Source: Aquificaceae bacterium (GTDB lineage Bacteria > Aquificota > Aquificia > Aquificales > Aquificaceae). Taken from it: a stretch of DNA of 7,294 nucleotides. The position numbers and the translations under genes were made by a program. Each line of letters begins with the position of its first letter. Within the stretch, counting starts at the first letter, position 1. Below, piece after piece: positions 1 through 6,420 of the stretch. The stretch lies in the NCBI GenBank assembly GCA_026982025.1, contig JALSHX010000285.1, positions 1-7,294 on the forward strand, given 5' to 3'. The notes beneath the pieces were generated by a model that searched no databases, was not told the DNA's origin, and worked only from the letters and a program-made list of their open reading frames with translations.

Positions 1-416
1 TAAGACCCAGAATGAGGGATACGGCGGACGATGACGAGCACCCTTACTACATGGAGGCTCTACTTGAGGCATCGGGTGCTACAAATGTTGAGTTTGAACC
101 CATGCACACCCAGTGTTGTGGAGGACCCCACTCTCTCTCGGACGAGCAGGTTTCGGAGAAGTTCGTGATGATGATACTCCAGACCGCCAAGAGAAACGGT
201 GCCGACATCATAGCTACCGAGTGCCCCCTCTGCCATGCATCCCTTGAGATGTACCGACACAGGCTCATGATGAAGGGTGTTCCCGATGTTGATGTTCCCG
301 CTGCATACTTTACTCAGCTCATGGGACTTGCCTTCGGATACAGCGCGGGAGATGTCAAGCTCAAGGACAACCTATCTGATCCCATACCTGTTCTCAGGAG
401 GCTCGGTCTCGCATAA
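1..416 (+). CDS. hdrB: HdrB-like subunit of the sHdr complex, C-terminal part (5' truncated)
   Basis: This is the C-terminal half of a heterodisulfide reductase subunit B-like protein. The frame is open from base 3 through an RPRMRDT segment, so the ATG at 12 is internal and the gene starts left of the window. One complete CCG-domain motif is visible: a Cys-Cys pair (HTQCCGGPH, bases 105-131), then 34 residues, then CPLC (bases 222-233). This matches the C-terminal part of the family's CX31-38CCX33-34CXXC motif, which binds a noncubane [4Fe-4S] cluster. The first CCG domain should lie outside. In methanogens HdrB reduces the CoM-S-S-CoB disulfide. In sulfur oxidizers the sHdr complex works in cytoplasmic sulfane-sulfur oxidation. 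The downstream dsrE-lbpA-lipS genes favour sHdr. By the usual order hdrC1-B1-A-hyp-C2-B2 this would be the second copy (hdrB2), but that is positional inference. The TAA stop directly abuts the next ATG. Confidence 0.85.
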   Translation, partial: RPRMRDTADDDEHPYYMEALLEASGATNVEFEPMHTQCCGGPHSLSDEQVSEKFVMMILQTAKRNGADIIATECPLCHASLEMYRHRLMMKGVPDVDVPAAYFTQLMGLAFGYSAGDVKLKDNLSDPIPVLRRLGLA

Positions 417-839
417 ATGTCTCAAGAAAGAGCCATGGAAGAGGAGAAGAAGATTATCATTCTGATGACCAGCGGTCCGCGCACCCCCTGGAGGTGCGCC
501 GCGCCTTTCTACATCGCTGCACTGATGGCATCCAACGATGCTGATGTGGAGATCTTTTTCAACATGGACGGGACAAACCTCGTGCGAAAGGGAATAGCCC
601 AGAAGATATGTCCCTCGGAAGAGGGAAACTGCTTTTCCCAGAACGGACACAAGCCAAAAACCGTTTACGACTTTATGAGGGATGCCAAGCTCGCAGGGGT
701 TAAGTTTTACTCCTGCAAGCAAGCTGTTGACTCCCTCGGTCTGACAGAAGAAGACCTTATACCGGAGCTTGACGGCGTGGTTCCCGCCAGTGAGTTTGCC
801 ATAAGAGCGATGGAAGCTGACAAGCTGATAGTGTTCTGA
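417..839 (+). CDS. dsrE: DsrE-family sulfur carrier / sulfurtransferase
   Basis: This 140-residue protein has the DsrE/COG2044 fold pattern. It opens with a beta strand and turn (KKIIILMTSGP, residues 11-21), followed by a helix with PFYIAAL, a second strand VEIFFNMDG (44-52), and GVKFYSCKQAVDSLGL (94-109). Cys100 sits where DsrE-type proteins carry the persulfide-bearing cysteine. The end (ASEFAIRAMEADKLIVF) is typical of the family. Such proteins pass sulfane sulfur between TusA, rhodanese and the sHdr complex in the cytoplasm; that role is family knowledge. Three further cysteines are present (27, 65, 72). Cys65 and Cys72 lie in a segment at about residues 64-80 that looks like an insertion relative to short DsrE proteins. 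The ATG at 417 follows the upstream stop at once, with AGGAGG at 396-401 rather far away (15 bases). The in-frame ATG at 435 is an alternative start that removes six residues before the conserved strand. Subtype (e.g. DsrE3C) is not assigned. Confidence 0.8.
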   Translation: MSQERAMEEEKKIIILMTSGPRTPWRCAAPFYIAALMASNDADVEIFFNMDGTNLVRKGIAQKICPSEEGNCFSQNGHKPKTVYDFMRDAKLAGVKFYSCKQAVDSLGLTEEDLIPELDGVVPASEFAIRAMEADKLIVF

Positions 840-872
840 ATGGGATAAAATAATTCATTAATTCCAATAAAC

Positions 873-880
873 GGGAGGTG
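873..880 (+). promoter_or_regulatory. Shine-Dalgarno sequence of lbpA
   Basis: GGGAGGTG lies 4 bases before the ATG at 885. It is the strongest ribosome binding site on the plus strand of the window. The preceding 33 bases (840-872) are AT-rich and have no convincing promoter pair. Confidence 0.7.
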
Positions 881-884
881 CAAA

Positions 885-1331
885 ATGGCTGAGGTTAACG
901 GATGCCAGGTTCCCGAGGATCTCCTGTATCACGTTGATCCTGAGGCGAACGCCTTTACATGGGCAAGGGATAACGGAGACGGGACCTATACCGTCGGGCT
1001 AACCTCTGTAGCATCTGCAATGGCAGGAAGACTCGTTGCCTACACGCCCAAGAAGGTCGGGAAGGTTGTAAAGAAGGGAAAAAGCGTTGCCACAATTGAG
1101 AGCGGAAAGTGGGTAGGACCAGTTCCCGCACCCTTTGAGGGTGAGATAGTTGAAGTAAACGATTCCCTGAAGGGAAATCCGGGTCTCGCCAACGACGACC
1201 CTTACGGAGAAGGATGGATCGTCAAGCTCAAACCCACGAATCAGGATGAAGTCAATCAGCTTCTCAAGGGTTCCGAAGCGGTGGAAGCTCTCAGAAAGGT
1301 TGCAGAGGAGAAGGGAGTCAAGTGCGGTTAA
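885..1331 (+). CDS. lbpA: Lipoate-binding protein LbpA (GcvH-like) of the sHdr system
   Basis: This 148-residue GcvH-fold protein carries the lipoyl arm. The order is an N-terminal segment NGCQVPEDLLYHVD (5-18), a GDGTYTVGLTSVA strand region (31-43), the lipoyl loop IESGKWVGPVPAP (71-83) with Lys75 as predicted attachment site, then GEIVEVN (86-92) and DDPYGEGWIVKLKP (104-117). In true glycine cleavage H proteins the loop usually reads ESVKA. The ESGKW form and the hdrB/dsrE neighbours point to the LbpA branch, whose lipoate is an essential partner of sHdr in sulfur oxidation (known for Hyphomicrobium denitrificans). No gcvT or gcvP is present here. Cys7 and Cys147 are the only cysteines, the latter one residue from the C-terminus. 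The start has a strong Shine-Dalgarno sequence. The 3' end overlaps the radical SAM gene by 10 bases. A moonlighting glycine-cleavage role is possible but unsupported here. Confidence 0.88.
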   Translation: MAEVNGCQVPEDLLYHVDPEANAFTWARDNGDGTYTVGLTSVASAMAGRLVAYTPKKVGKVVKKGKSVATIESGKWVGPVPAPFEGEIVEVNDSLKGNPGLANDDPYGEGWIVKLKPTNQDEVNQLLKGSEAVEALRKVAEEKGVKCG

Positions 1332-2332
1332 TAAACGGGGCTTTCAGCCCCGTCCTTCCGGAAATAAAAATAGATGAAAGTCTGGTAAAGGAGTTAAAAA
1401 AAGGTCTTGAACTTAAAATAAAAAACTTCGGGAGGGAAATATACTTCCACGGTCCGGGCTTCAAACACTATGAAGTTGAAGACTTTGCGCTTAAGGGTCC
1501 TCCCAAGTTTGTGGACATATCGGTAACGGGAAGGCAGTGCGAGCTTATGTGCGACCACTGCGCAAGTAAAATCCTTTGGCACATGATTCCGGCAACCAGC
1601 CCCGATGAGCTCCTGCGGGTCTGCAGGGAGCTGAAAAACAAAGGAGTTGAAGGAATACTTATTTCCGGCGGTTCCGACAGAAACGGTTATGTACCTCTGT
1701 GGGACTTTTTTGAAACTATGAAGGCAGTCAAAGAAGAACTTGGAATGCTGGTCACCTGCCATGTTGGTCTCGTTGATGAGGCGTATGTCAAGGGCCTCTC
1801 CGACGCAGGCGTTGATGCGGTTTTGCTTGACATAATCGGTGATAATGAGACAATATCTCAAGTTTACAAACTTCCCCACAGAAGCGTTGAGGACTACGAG
1901 CGATCCCTTTATCTCCTTAAATCTGCAGGTCTCAAGATAGTTCCCCACATCATAATAGGACTGCATTACGGAAGAATAAAGGGAGAGTACCGCGCCCTTG
2001 AAATGATAGCAAGGCACGACCCAGACACACTCGTTCTCGTTGTGGTCATGCCCTACTACGGAAAAGCTAAGTTCCAGCTTCTCCCTCCTCCAGAAACGGA
2101 GGATTCCCTGAAGGTGGTTCTTCAGGCAAGGCTGGAAATGCCCAAGGTCCCGATAATGATAGGTTGTGCAAGACCTGCAGGTGAGGAAAGGATCAAATTT
2201 GACATGTATTCTGTTCTTGCAGGTGTCAACGGTATAGCATTCCCCGCAGAAGGGGTCGTCACCTTTGCAGAAAGTCTCGGACTCAATCCCGTAATCTCTC
2301 CCTCCTGCTGTTCAACGCCTTTCCTGCTATAA
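1322..2332 (+). CDS. Radical SAM protein, LipS1/LipS2-type lipoyl synthase (biotin-synthase-like)
   Basis: This 336-residue radical SAM enzyme has the cluster motif CELMCDHC (Cys73, Cys77, Cys80; CX3CX2C). It also has an SGGSD motif (115-119) in place of the SAM-binding GGE, a TIM-barrel core with DIIGDNETI (170-178) and [15 protein letters not shown] (208-222), and [10 protein letters not shown] (281-290). The C-terminus carries a tandem Cys329-Cys330 (SPSCCS). The pattern recalls COG1856, the 'homolog of biotin synthase' group. Its place directly after lbpA suggests one of the LipS1/LipS2 pair, which together insert two sulfurs into octanoyl-protein; the pair is characterised in Thermococcus and found beside sHdr genes. 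I cannot decide between LipS1 and LipS2, and no second copy is in the window. The GTG start at 1322 has GGGAG at 1313-1317 and overlaps lbpA by 10 bases, so translation is probably coupled. Sequence alone does not exclude another thiolation or methylation chemistry. Confidence 0.7.
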   Translation: MRLINGAFSPVLPEIKIDESLVKELKKGLELKIKNFGREIYFHGPGFKHYEVEDFALKGPPKFVDISVTGRQCELMCDHCASKILWHMIPATSPDELLRVCRELKNKGVEGILISGGSDRNGYVPLWDFFETMKAVKEELGMLVTCHVGLVDEAYVKGLSDAGVDAVLLDIIGDNETISQVYKLPHRSVEDYERSLYLLKSAGLKIVPHIIIGLHYGRIKGEYRALEMIARHDPDTLVLVVVMPYYGKAKFQLLPPPETEDSLKVVLQARLEMPKVPIMIGCARPAGEERIKFDMYSVLAGVNGIAFPAEGVVTFAESLGLNPVISPSCCSTPFLL

Positions 2333-2333
2333 T
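2325..2333 (+). promoter_or_regulatory. Candidate extended -10 promoter (TGCTATAAT) for glyA
   Basis: TGCTATAAT is a perfect TGnTATAAT extended -10 element. It overlaps the last codons and stop of the radical SAM gene. Transcription starting 6-7 bases downstream would begin at or next to base 2340, the A of the glyA ATG, giving a leaderless mRNA. glyA has no Shine-Dalgarno sequence, which fits. No good -35 hexamer is seen at 17 bases (CTGCTG at 2305-2310), which extended -10 promoters tolerate. AT-rich chance matching remains possible. Confidence 0.4.
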
Positions 2334-2339
2334 AATTTC

Positions 2340-3626
2340 ATGGAACACCTTCTAAAGACCGATCCCGAAATATTTGAGGTTATAACAAAGGAGTACAACC
2401 GCCAGTTTTACCATCTTGAGATGATAGCTTCCGAGAACTTTACATCCCTTGCGGTTATGGAAGCTGTTGGTAGCGTTCTTACAAACAAGTACGCCGAAGG
2501 ACTTCCCGGGAGAAGGTATTATGGCGGATGCGAATTTGTTGATGTGGCGGAAGAGCTTGCAATAGAGAGGGCTAAAAAGTTATTCGGAGCGGAGCACGCA
2601 AATGTTCAACCTCACTCCGGTTCCCAGGCAAACATGGCCGTTTACATGGCATTCCTCAACCCCGGAGACACAATCATGGGAATGAACCTCTCCCACGGGG
2701 GACACCTCACTCACGGTTCGGCCGTTAATTTTTCGGGCAAGGTTTATAATGTTGTTCACTACGGAGTTGACCCCGAAACGGAGCAAATAGATTACGACCA
2801 AATGCACAAGCTCGCAAAGGAGCACAAACCCAGAATGATAGTGGGAGGAGCTTCCGCTTATCCGAGGGTTATTGACTGGGCAAAGATGAGAGAAATTGCG
2901 GATTCGGTGGGTGCCTACCTTATGGTGGACATGGCTCACTATGCAGGACTTATAGCCGCCGGTGAGTATCCCAATCCCGTTCCTCACTCTCACTTTGTAA
3001 CATCAACGACCCACAAAACCCTGAGGGGACCGCGTAGCGGTTTTATACTGACAAAAGAGGAGTTCGCAAAGCAGATTGATAAGAGCGTTTTTCCGGGCAT
3101 TCAGGGCGGACCCCTCATGCATGTAATAGCGGGCAAGGCCGTTGCCTTCAGGGAAGCTATGACAGATGATTTCAGAAACTACGCCAAGCAGGTAATCTCT
3201 AATGCCCGGGCACTTGCGGAAGAACTTGCAAGGCACGGCTTTAAAATAATAAGCGGTGGTACAGACAGCCACATCGTCCTCGTTGATCTGAGACCCATGA
3301 ACCTCGTTGGAAGAGATGTTGAAAGGGCACTTGAGAGGGCAGGTATTACGGTAAACAAAAATGCTGTTCCCTTTGATCCACTACCTCCCACCAAAACAAG
3401 CGGTATAAGGATAGGCACCTCCGCACTTACCACAAGGGGAATGAAGGAATCGGAAATGGTCCTGATTGCGTCATTAATATCAAAGGTGATAAAAAGCATT
3501 GATGATGAAAGTATAATTGAAAGTGTTAGAGGTGAGGTTAGAGACCTCTGCGAGCAGTTTCCTCTATATCCGGAGCTGAGGGGGGTCATGGATGAGCTTC
3601 GTAATAGCAAGGCAGGCAATTTATAA
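2340..3626 (+). CDS. glyA: Serine hydroxymethyltransferase
   Basis: GlyA is a cytoplasmic PLP enzyme that interconverts serine plus tetrahydrofolate with glycine plus 5,10-methylene-tetrahydrofolate. The 428-residue length is full size. Visible signatures are [12 protein letters not shown] (25-36), [16 protein letters not shown] (48-63), [11 protein letters not shown] (88-98), [10 protein letters not shown] (117-126), [13 protein letters not shown] (196-208) with the cofactor-contacting Asp197 and His200, and [12 protein letters not shown] (221-232) with PLP lysine Lys226. The glycine-rich loop GIQGGPLMH follows. The closest resemblance from memory is the Aquifex enzyme, including its N-terminus, which supports the ATG at 2340. 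It lies 7 bases after the radical SAM stop without a ribosome binding site, and its last 35 bases overlap the next gene. It may be read from its own promoter or by reinitiation. A link to the lipoate genes is not needed, as glyA is housekeeping. Confidence 0.99.
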   Translation: MEHLLKTDPEIFEVITKEYNRQFYHLEMIASENFTSLAVMEAVGSVLTNKYAEGLPGRRYYGGCEFVDVAEELAIERAKKLFGAEHANVQPHSGSQANMAVYMAFLNPGDTIMGMNLSHGGHLTHGSAVNFSGKVYNVVHYGVDPETEQIDYDQMHKLAKEHKPRMIVGGASAYPRVIDWAKMREIADSVGAYLMVDMAHYAGLIAAGEYPNPVPHSHFVTSTTHKTLRGPRSGFILTKEEFAKQIDKSVFPGIQGGPLMHVIAGKAVAFREAMTDDFRNYAKQVISNARALAEELARHGFKIISGGTDSHIVLVDLRPMNLVGRDVERALERAGITVNKNAVPFDPLPPTKTSGIRIGTSALTTRGMKESEMVLIASLISKVIKSIDDESIIESVRGEVRDLCEQFPLYPELRGVMDELRNSKAGNL

Positions 3627-4827
3627 CAGTCAGGGAGAGGTTGAGGGATACGAAGTATATTTAAGAAAATCCGAGGACCTCGATCATTACCCGGAAGATG
3701 TTCCCTTCAACAAAGCAACCTTCATTGTTGCTGAGCTAATAGCTGAAATAGGAATCCAGAGGGTCGGTGACGGAAAGAGTATTTTTATGAATGTTACCCT
3801 TGATTCAATCCTCAACAAGGTCCTTGACCTTCTCACCCCACAAAAAATGGTCTTTGAAATCATCCCTTCTAAGTCAGAGCTGGGTCAGTCCATTTACCAA
3901 AATGTTCTCAAAAGGATTGACGAGCTGAAATCAAATGGCTCTACTATAGCTCTCAACGACTCCCTTTACTCCTCCAAGTATATAGACCTTATTGAGAGAG
4001 CACATATAATTGAGATGCAGGCTTCCACCTGTGAGGAAAATAAAATTCTGGGCGCAAAGAGAAACAACAAGAAGGTCCTCGTCTCAAAGATTGAAACGGA
4101 GAATCAGTACGCAAAGGTGAAGGGTGTTGCAGACTACTTTGAGGGCAACTTCCTTGAAAAACCGACTATCATAAAAGAATTTGAAATCGCACCCTTTCTC
4201 AAGACAACACTTCTCAGGATGATAGGAGCCCTGAATACAGCTCAGAGCATAAGAGACTTTGCCAACATCATCTCCAGCGATGTGGGAATGTCCGCAAAGC
4301 TTCTTCGCTTTGTCAATTCCGCATATTTTGCAAGAAGAAAGGAGATTAAGGACATCATTCAGGCTTGCTCCTATTTGGGAATGGACAACCTCAAAAAGTT
4401 CACCCTCCTCGTCGCGACTAACGATTATGTAACCGTTGAGAACCCGGAGCTGTGGAAAAGGTCTCTGGTCAGGGCAATGATATGCGAGGAGATAGCAAGA
4501 AAGCTAAAGCCGGACCTTGCAAATGAAGCTTACATTGTTGGCTTATTTTCACTCATTGACGAGATCCTGCACGTTGACAGGGTTGAATTTCTTAAGGAAG
4601 TTAATGTCGATCAGGTAATTATAGACGCTTTCACCGGTAAGAACCCAACCCTTGAGGAATTTCTCAGACTTGCAATAAGTCTGGAGAGTGCCCTTACAGA
4701 GGGGGATGAAGACAGGATAAACTCCGTTGCGGGGGGAGTTGCCCAGAAGCTCGGTATGCAAACCTTTGAAATCAAAAACAAACTTCTGGACGCCCTTACA
4801 AAGGCAGAAGAGATGCTTAAGCTCTGA
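3592..4827 (+). CDS. EAL-HDOD (YuxH-like) protein with degenerate EAL domain
   Basis: This 411-residue two-domain signalling protein resembles the YuxH family. Residues 1-190 form an EAL-like domain: it begins [21 protein letters not shown], where the EAL tripeptide is Glu21-Val-Tyr, shows NDS at 122-124 where active enzymes have DDFG, and closes with [11 protein letters not shown] (181-191). The lost acidic residues suggest it does not cleave cyclic di-GMP and may only bind or scaffold. From about 200 to 400 an HDOD domain follows, with [14 protein letters not shown] (233-246), [11 protein letters not shown] (260-270) and the helix [10 protein letters not shown] (317-326). HDOD domains are catalytically dead HD-family modules used in regulation. 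No membrane segment or signal peptide is seen. The ATG at 3592 has an AGGGGGGT-like ribosome site at 3578-3586 and overlaps glyA by 35 bases. Its target is unknown. It is last in the plus-strand run. Confidence 0.85.
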   Translation: MSFVIARQAIYNSQGEVEGYEVYLRKSEDLDHYPEDVPFNKATFIVAELIAEIGIQRVGDGKSIFMNVTLDSILNKVLDLLTPQKMVFEIIPSKSELGQSIYQNVLKRIDELKSNGSTIALNDSLYSSKYIDLIERAHIIEMQASTCEENKILGAKRNNKKVLVSKIETENQYAKVKGVADYFEGNFLEKPTIIKEFEIAPFLKTTLLRMIGALNTAQSIRDFANIISSDVGMSAKLLRFVNSAYFARRKEIKDIIQACSYLGMDNLKKFTLLVATNDYVTVENPELWKRSLVRAMICEEIARKLKPDLANEAYIVGLFSLIDEILHVDRVEFLKEVNVDQVIIDAFTGKNPTLEEFLRLAISLESALTEGDEDRINSVAGGVAQKLGMQTFEIKNKLLDALTKAEEMLKL

Positions 4828-4852
4828 GGAAACCTCTATGTGCTGGGAGCAC
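4826..4852. terminator. Weak tandem hairpins at the convergent junction
   Basis: Two short inverted repeats sit at the end of the EAL-HDOD gene and the rhodanese gene. They are GAGG-AAA-CCTC (4826-4836) and GTGCT-GGG-AGCAC (4840-4852). The second is followed, after 12 bases on the plus strand, by a TTTT run. Only 8 bases separate the two stop codons, so any terminator must overlap the coding ends. The stems are short (4 and 5 pairs) and the call is tentative. Confidence 0.25.
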
Positions 4853-5162
4853 CAACTTCCTTTTCGTAGGGCCAGGAGATAATACCGCCCACGAGGTTGT
4901 AAGCTTCAAAGCCCATGTGCCTCAAGAAGTAGGTGGCAAAGGCGCTCCTCTCACCGCTTCTGCAGTAAACTATGTATTTCTTATCCTTAGGAAGTTCGTT
5001 AAATTTGAACCTCAGGTCGTCCATGGGAATAAGCTCGGAATTAGGTATTCTGACCTGATAGTGCTCGGGCGGTGTTCTGACATCCAAAAGAACAATATTT
5101 TCTCCTTCTTTCTCAAGAAGGCTTTTTGCCTCTTCCGGTGAAACCTCAGGTACATTGAACAT
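4836..5162 (-). CDS. Single-domain rhodanese-like sulfurtransferase
   Basis: This 108-residue cytoplasmic rhodanese has no signal peptide. It opens with [16 protein letters not shown], then [11 protein letters not shown] with the CH2A-like Asp-Val-Arg (27-29). The active-site loop is YCRSGERS with catalytic Cys67, and it ends with [10 protein letters not shown] (CH2B-like). A six-residue CRSGER loop is typical of persulfide-handling rhodaneses of the GlpE/PspE type. Such proteins take sulfane sulfur from thiosulfate, glutathione persulfide or polysulfide and pass it to carriers. I chose the ATG at 5162 because it has GGAGG at 5169-5173 with 6 bases spacing and because the domain begins there. 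The open frame extends upstream to 5267, but those residues lie within panD and look unlike a rhodanese. The gene overlaps the 3' end of panD by 17 bases. Its closeness to sHdr genes suggests a role in that sulfur route, which is inference. Confidence 0.9.
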   Translation of the reverse strand: MFNVPEVSPEEAKSLLEKEGENIVLLDVRTPPEHYQVRIPNSELIPMDDLRFKFNELPKDKKYIVYCRSGERSAFATYFLRHMGFEAYNLVGGIISWPYEKEVGAPST

Positions 5163-5535
5163 CTTGATCCTCCATTGAATGTTTAACAGACACAATTCTA
5201 TTGTTTCGGTCAACATAAACGAGAGTGGGTTCATAGTTCTCAAGCTCCGATTCCTCGTAATCCCCATATGAGGCTATAATGATGAGGTCTCCCTTATCAC
5301 CCAGACGAGCCGCAGCACCGTTGAGACGGACCTCTCCAGAAAACCTCGGAGCGGGAATTACATAGGTCGTAAACCGAGAACCGGTGTTAATGTTGTAAAC
5401 ATCTATTTTTTCAAAAGGCAAAAGATTTGCAGCAAGCATAAGCTCCTCATCAAGGGAAAGGCTCCCCTCGTAATGGAGCTCGGACCCCGTTACCGTCAGC
5501 CTGTGGATCTTTGACTTGAGCATCTGCCTCCTCAA
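5146..5535 (-). CDS. panD: Aspartate 1-decarboxylase (TTG start)
   Basis: PanD makes beta-alanine from aspartate for pantothenate and CoA synthesis, using a pyruvoyl group formed by self-cleavage. With the TTG at 5535 as start the protein has 129 residues and its numbering matches the E. coli enzyme from memory: Lys9 (MLKSK), HYEGS with the Gly24-Ser25 cleavage site, Arg54 and Tyr58 (GSRFTTY), and NGAAARL plus [10 protein letters not shown] in the core. The TTG has a strong AGGAGGT (5543-5549) at 7 bases. The upstream GTG at 5542-5544 falls inside that ribosome site. The ATG at 5523 has AGGAGG only 3 bases away and would remove the first four residues. The C-terminal tail overlaps the rhodanese start by 17 bases. 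The enzyme acts in the cytoplasm as a tetramer in the family. Confidence 0.95.
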   Translation of the reverse strand: MRRQMLKSKIHRLTVTGSELHYEGSLSLDEELMLAANLLPFEKIDVYNINTGSRFTTYVIPAPRFSGEVRLNGAAARLGDKGDLIIIASYGDYEESELENYEPTLVYVDRNNRIVSVKHSMEDQDVQCT

Positions 5536-5542
5536 AACTTCC

Positions 5543-5549
5543 ACCTCCT
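5543..5549 (-). promoter_or_regulatory. Shine-Dalgarno sequence that sets the panD TTG start
   Basis: AGGAGGT on the minus strand lies 7 bases before TTG (5535-5533). The spacing is ideal for TTG but impossible for the GTG that overlaps it. This decides the start together with residue alignment to known PanD. Confidence 0.65.
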
Positions 5550-5563
5550 GACAGAGATAATAA

Positions 5564-5581
5564 TATAAGAAATTTCTTATA
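5564..5581. promoter_or_regulatory. 18-bp perfect palindrome upstream of panD
   Basis: TATAAGAAATTTCTTATA is self-complementary over all 18 bases with no spacer. It lies between the DUF72 stop (5587) and the panD ribosome site. On the minus strand it runs into TATATT (5567-5562), a five-of-six -10 match. This could be an operator overlapping a panD promoter. It is AT-only apart from one G/C pair, so a chance origin is possible and no regulator can be named. Confidence 0.35.
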
Positions 5582-5586
5582 AATTT

Positions 5587-6420
5587 CTACTCCCAAAGTC
5601 GGGAGCTGTGAGCACCCCTGAGGGAGGAAGGAATCTTCACTCCCTTACCGAACATCTCCTTTAGCTTTAAAGCATTAAGGACCGCCTTTGCCCTGTAATG
5701 GTTGTTAAAAAAGACATAAGTTTCCTCACCGTTGAAAGCCCTGACCAGAGTTTCCCTTATCTGCTTAAGCTCCGCATCGGAGTATAAGTAATCATACCTT
5801 TCAAAGGACTTTTCCGATCCGTGCCACCTGTCCGCCCTTCTCCCATGAAGCCTGACATAGTTCAACTCACCCGTTTTCTTCCACGGACCTATAAACAAAC
5901 CACGCACCTTCGGTGCGTCCGTGTTAACTACCGAAAAACCCATAAACTCCATCTCCATCAGTGCCTCAATACGCAGAAATGTCCTGCTTCTGAGCTCAGC
6001 TACCCTCCGAATTCCCGAGAAGTTTTCCGAAAGTTTTCTGAGGTAATCAAGGGATGCATGAGAAAGGTGAAAGGACTGGGGGAACTGAAAAAGAATTGCT
6101 ATAAACCTTCCGCTGTCGGTGAGCGGTTTGATGGATGAAAGGAATTCCTTTACATGGGAGGAGTCGTAATTTCTCTCGTGGGTAAAAATTGAAGGAGCCT
6201 TAATTGAAAAGTTGAGCCTCCTGCTCTTTTCAAGGATACGCTCTATTTTGTCTCTTTGGGGCATCACATAGAAGCTGAAATTCAGCTCAACCACATCAAA
6301 GTATTTTTCGTAGTGATTGATTAGGTCCGACTGGCTGAGGGATTCAGGATAAAAGACCCCCCTCCAGTCCCTATATGAGTATCCACTGCACCCTATGCGG
6401 AAGTTATTCCACTCCTTCAC
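5587..6420 (-). CDS. DUF72 (YecE-like) TIM-barrel protein
   Basis: This 277-residue protein has the full set of DUF72/YecE motifs: [18 protein letters not shown] (8-25), [15 protein letters not shown] (40-54), [13 protein letters not shown] (71-83), [11 protein letters not shown] (108-118), VAELRSRTF (140-148), YVRLHGR (188-194) and [19 protein letters not shown] (235-253). The fold is a TIM barrel. The biochemical function of the family is not established, so no activity is proposed. Length is normal for the family. The GTG start at 6420 overlaps the atpA stop in a GTGA arrangement and has no clear Shine-Dalgarno sequence, which suggests coupled translation from atpA. The panD start lies about 50 bases downstream. 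No signal peptide is seen, so it should be cytoplasmic. Confidence 0.9.
   Translation of the reverse strand: MKEWNNFRIGCSGYSYRDWRGVFYPESLSQSDLINHYEKYFDVVELNFSFYVMPQRDKIERILEKSRRLNFSIKAPSIFTHERNYDSSHVKEFLSSIKPLTDSGRFIAILFQFPQSFHLSHASLDYLRKLSENFSGIRRVAELRSRTFLRIEALMEMEFMGFSVVNTDAPKVRGLFIGPWKKTGELNYVRLHGRRADRWHGSEKSFERYDYLYSDAELKQIRETLVRAFNGEETYVFFNNHYRAKAVLNALKLKEMFGKGVKIPSSLRGAHSSRLWE

Noticed and set aside
12..416. Short complete gene of 134 residues starting at ATG 12
   Set aside because: The frame is open to the left edge and the upstream residues RPR fit HdrB, so this is a truncated larger gene.
816..851. Sigma-70 promoter before lbpA (CTGACA at 817-822 and TAAAAT at 846-851)
   Set aside because: The hexamers each match five of six, but the spacing is 23 bases, too long for a normal promoter. 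The AT-rich gap explains the match.
1394..2017. 207-residue minus-strand open frame opposite the radical SAM gene
   Set aside because: It is antisense to a clearly conserved enzyme and shows no recognisable domain, so it is a shadow frame.
3179..3619. 146-residue minus-strand open frame inside glyA with Ser/Leu-rich residues
   Set aside because: It is complementary to conserved glyA codons, and the low-complexity composition is a product of that, not a membrane protein.
885..3626. Glycine-cleavage operon made of gcvH and glyA
   Set aside because: The lipoyl loop is ESGKW rather than the usual GcvH form, no gcvT or gcvP is near, and the flanking genes are hdrB, dsrE and a LipS-type radical SAM gene.
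5163..5267. N-terminal extension of the rhodanese
   Set aside because: The open frame continues upstream, but a good ribosome site precedes the ATG at 5162, the extension lies inside panD and it lacks rhodanese-like residues.
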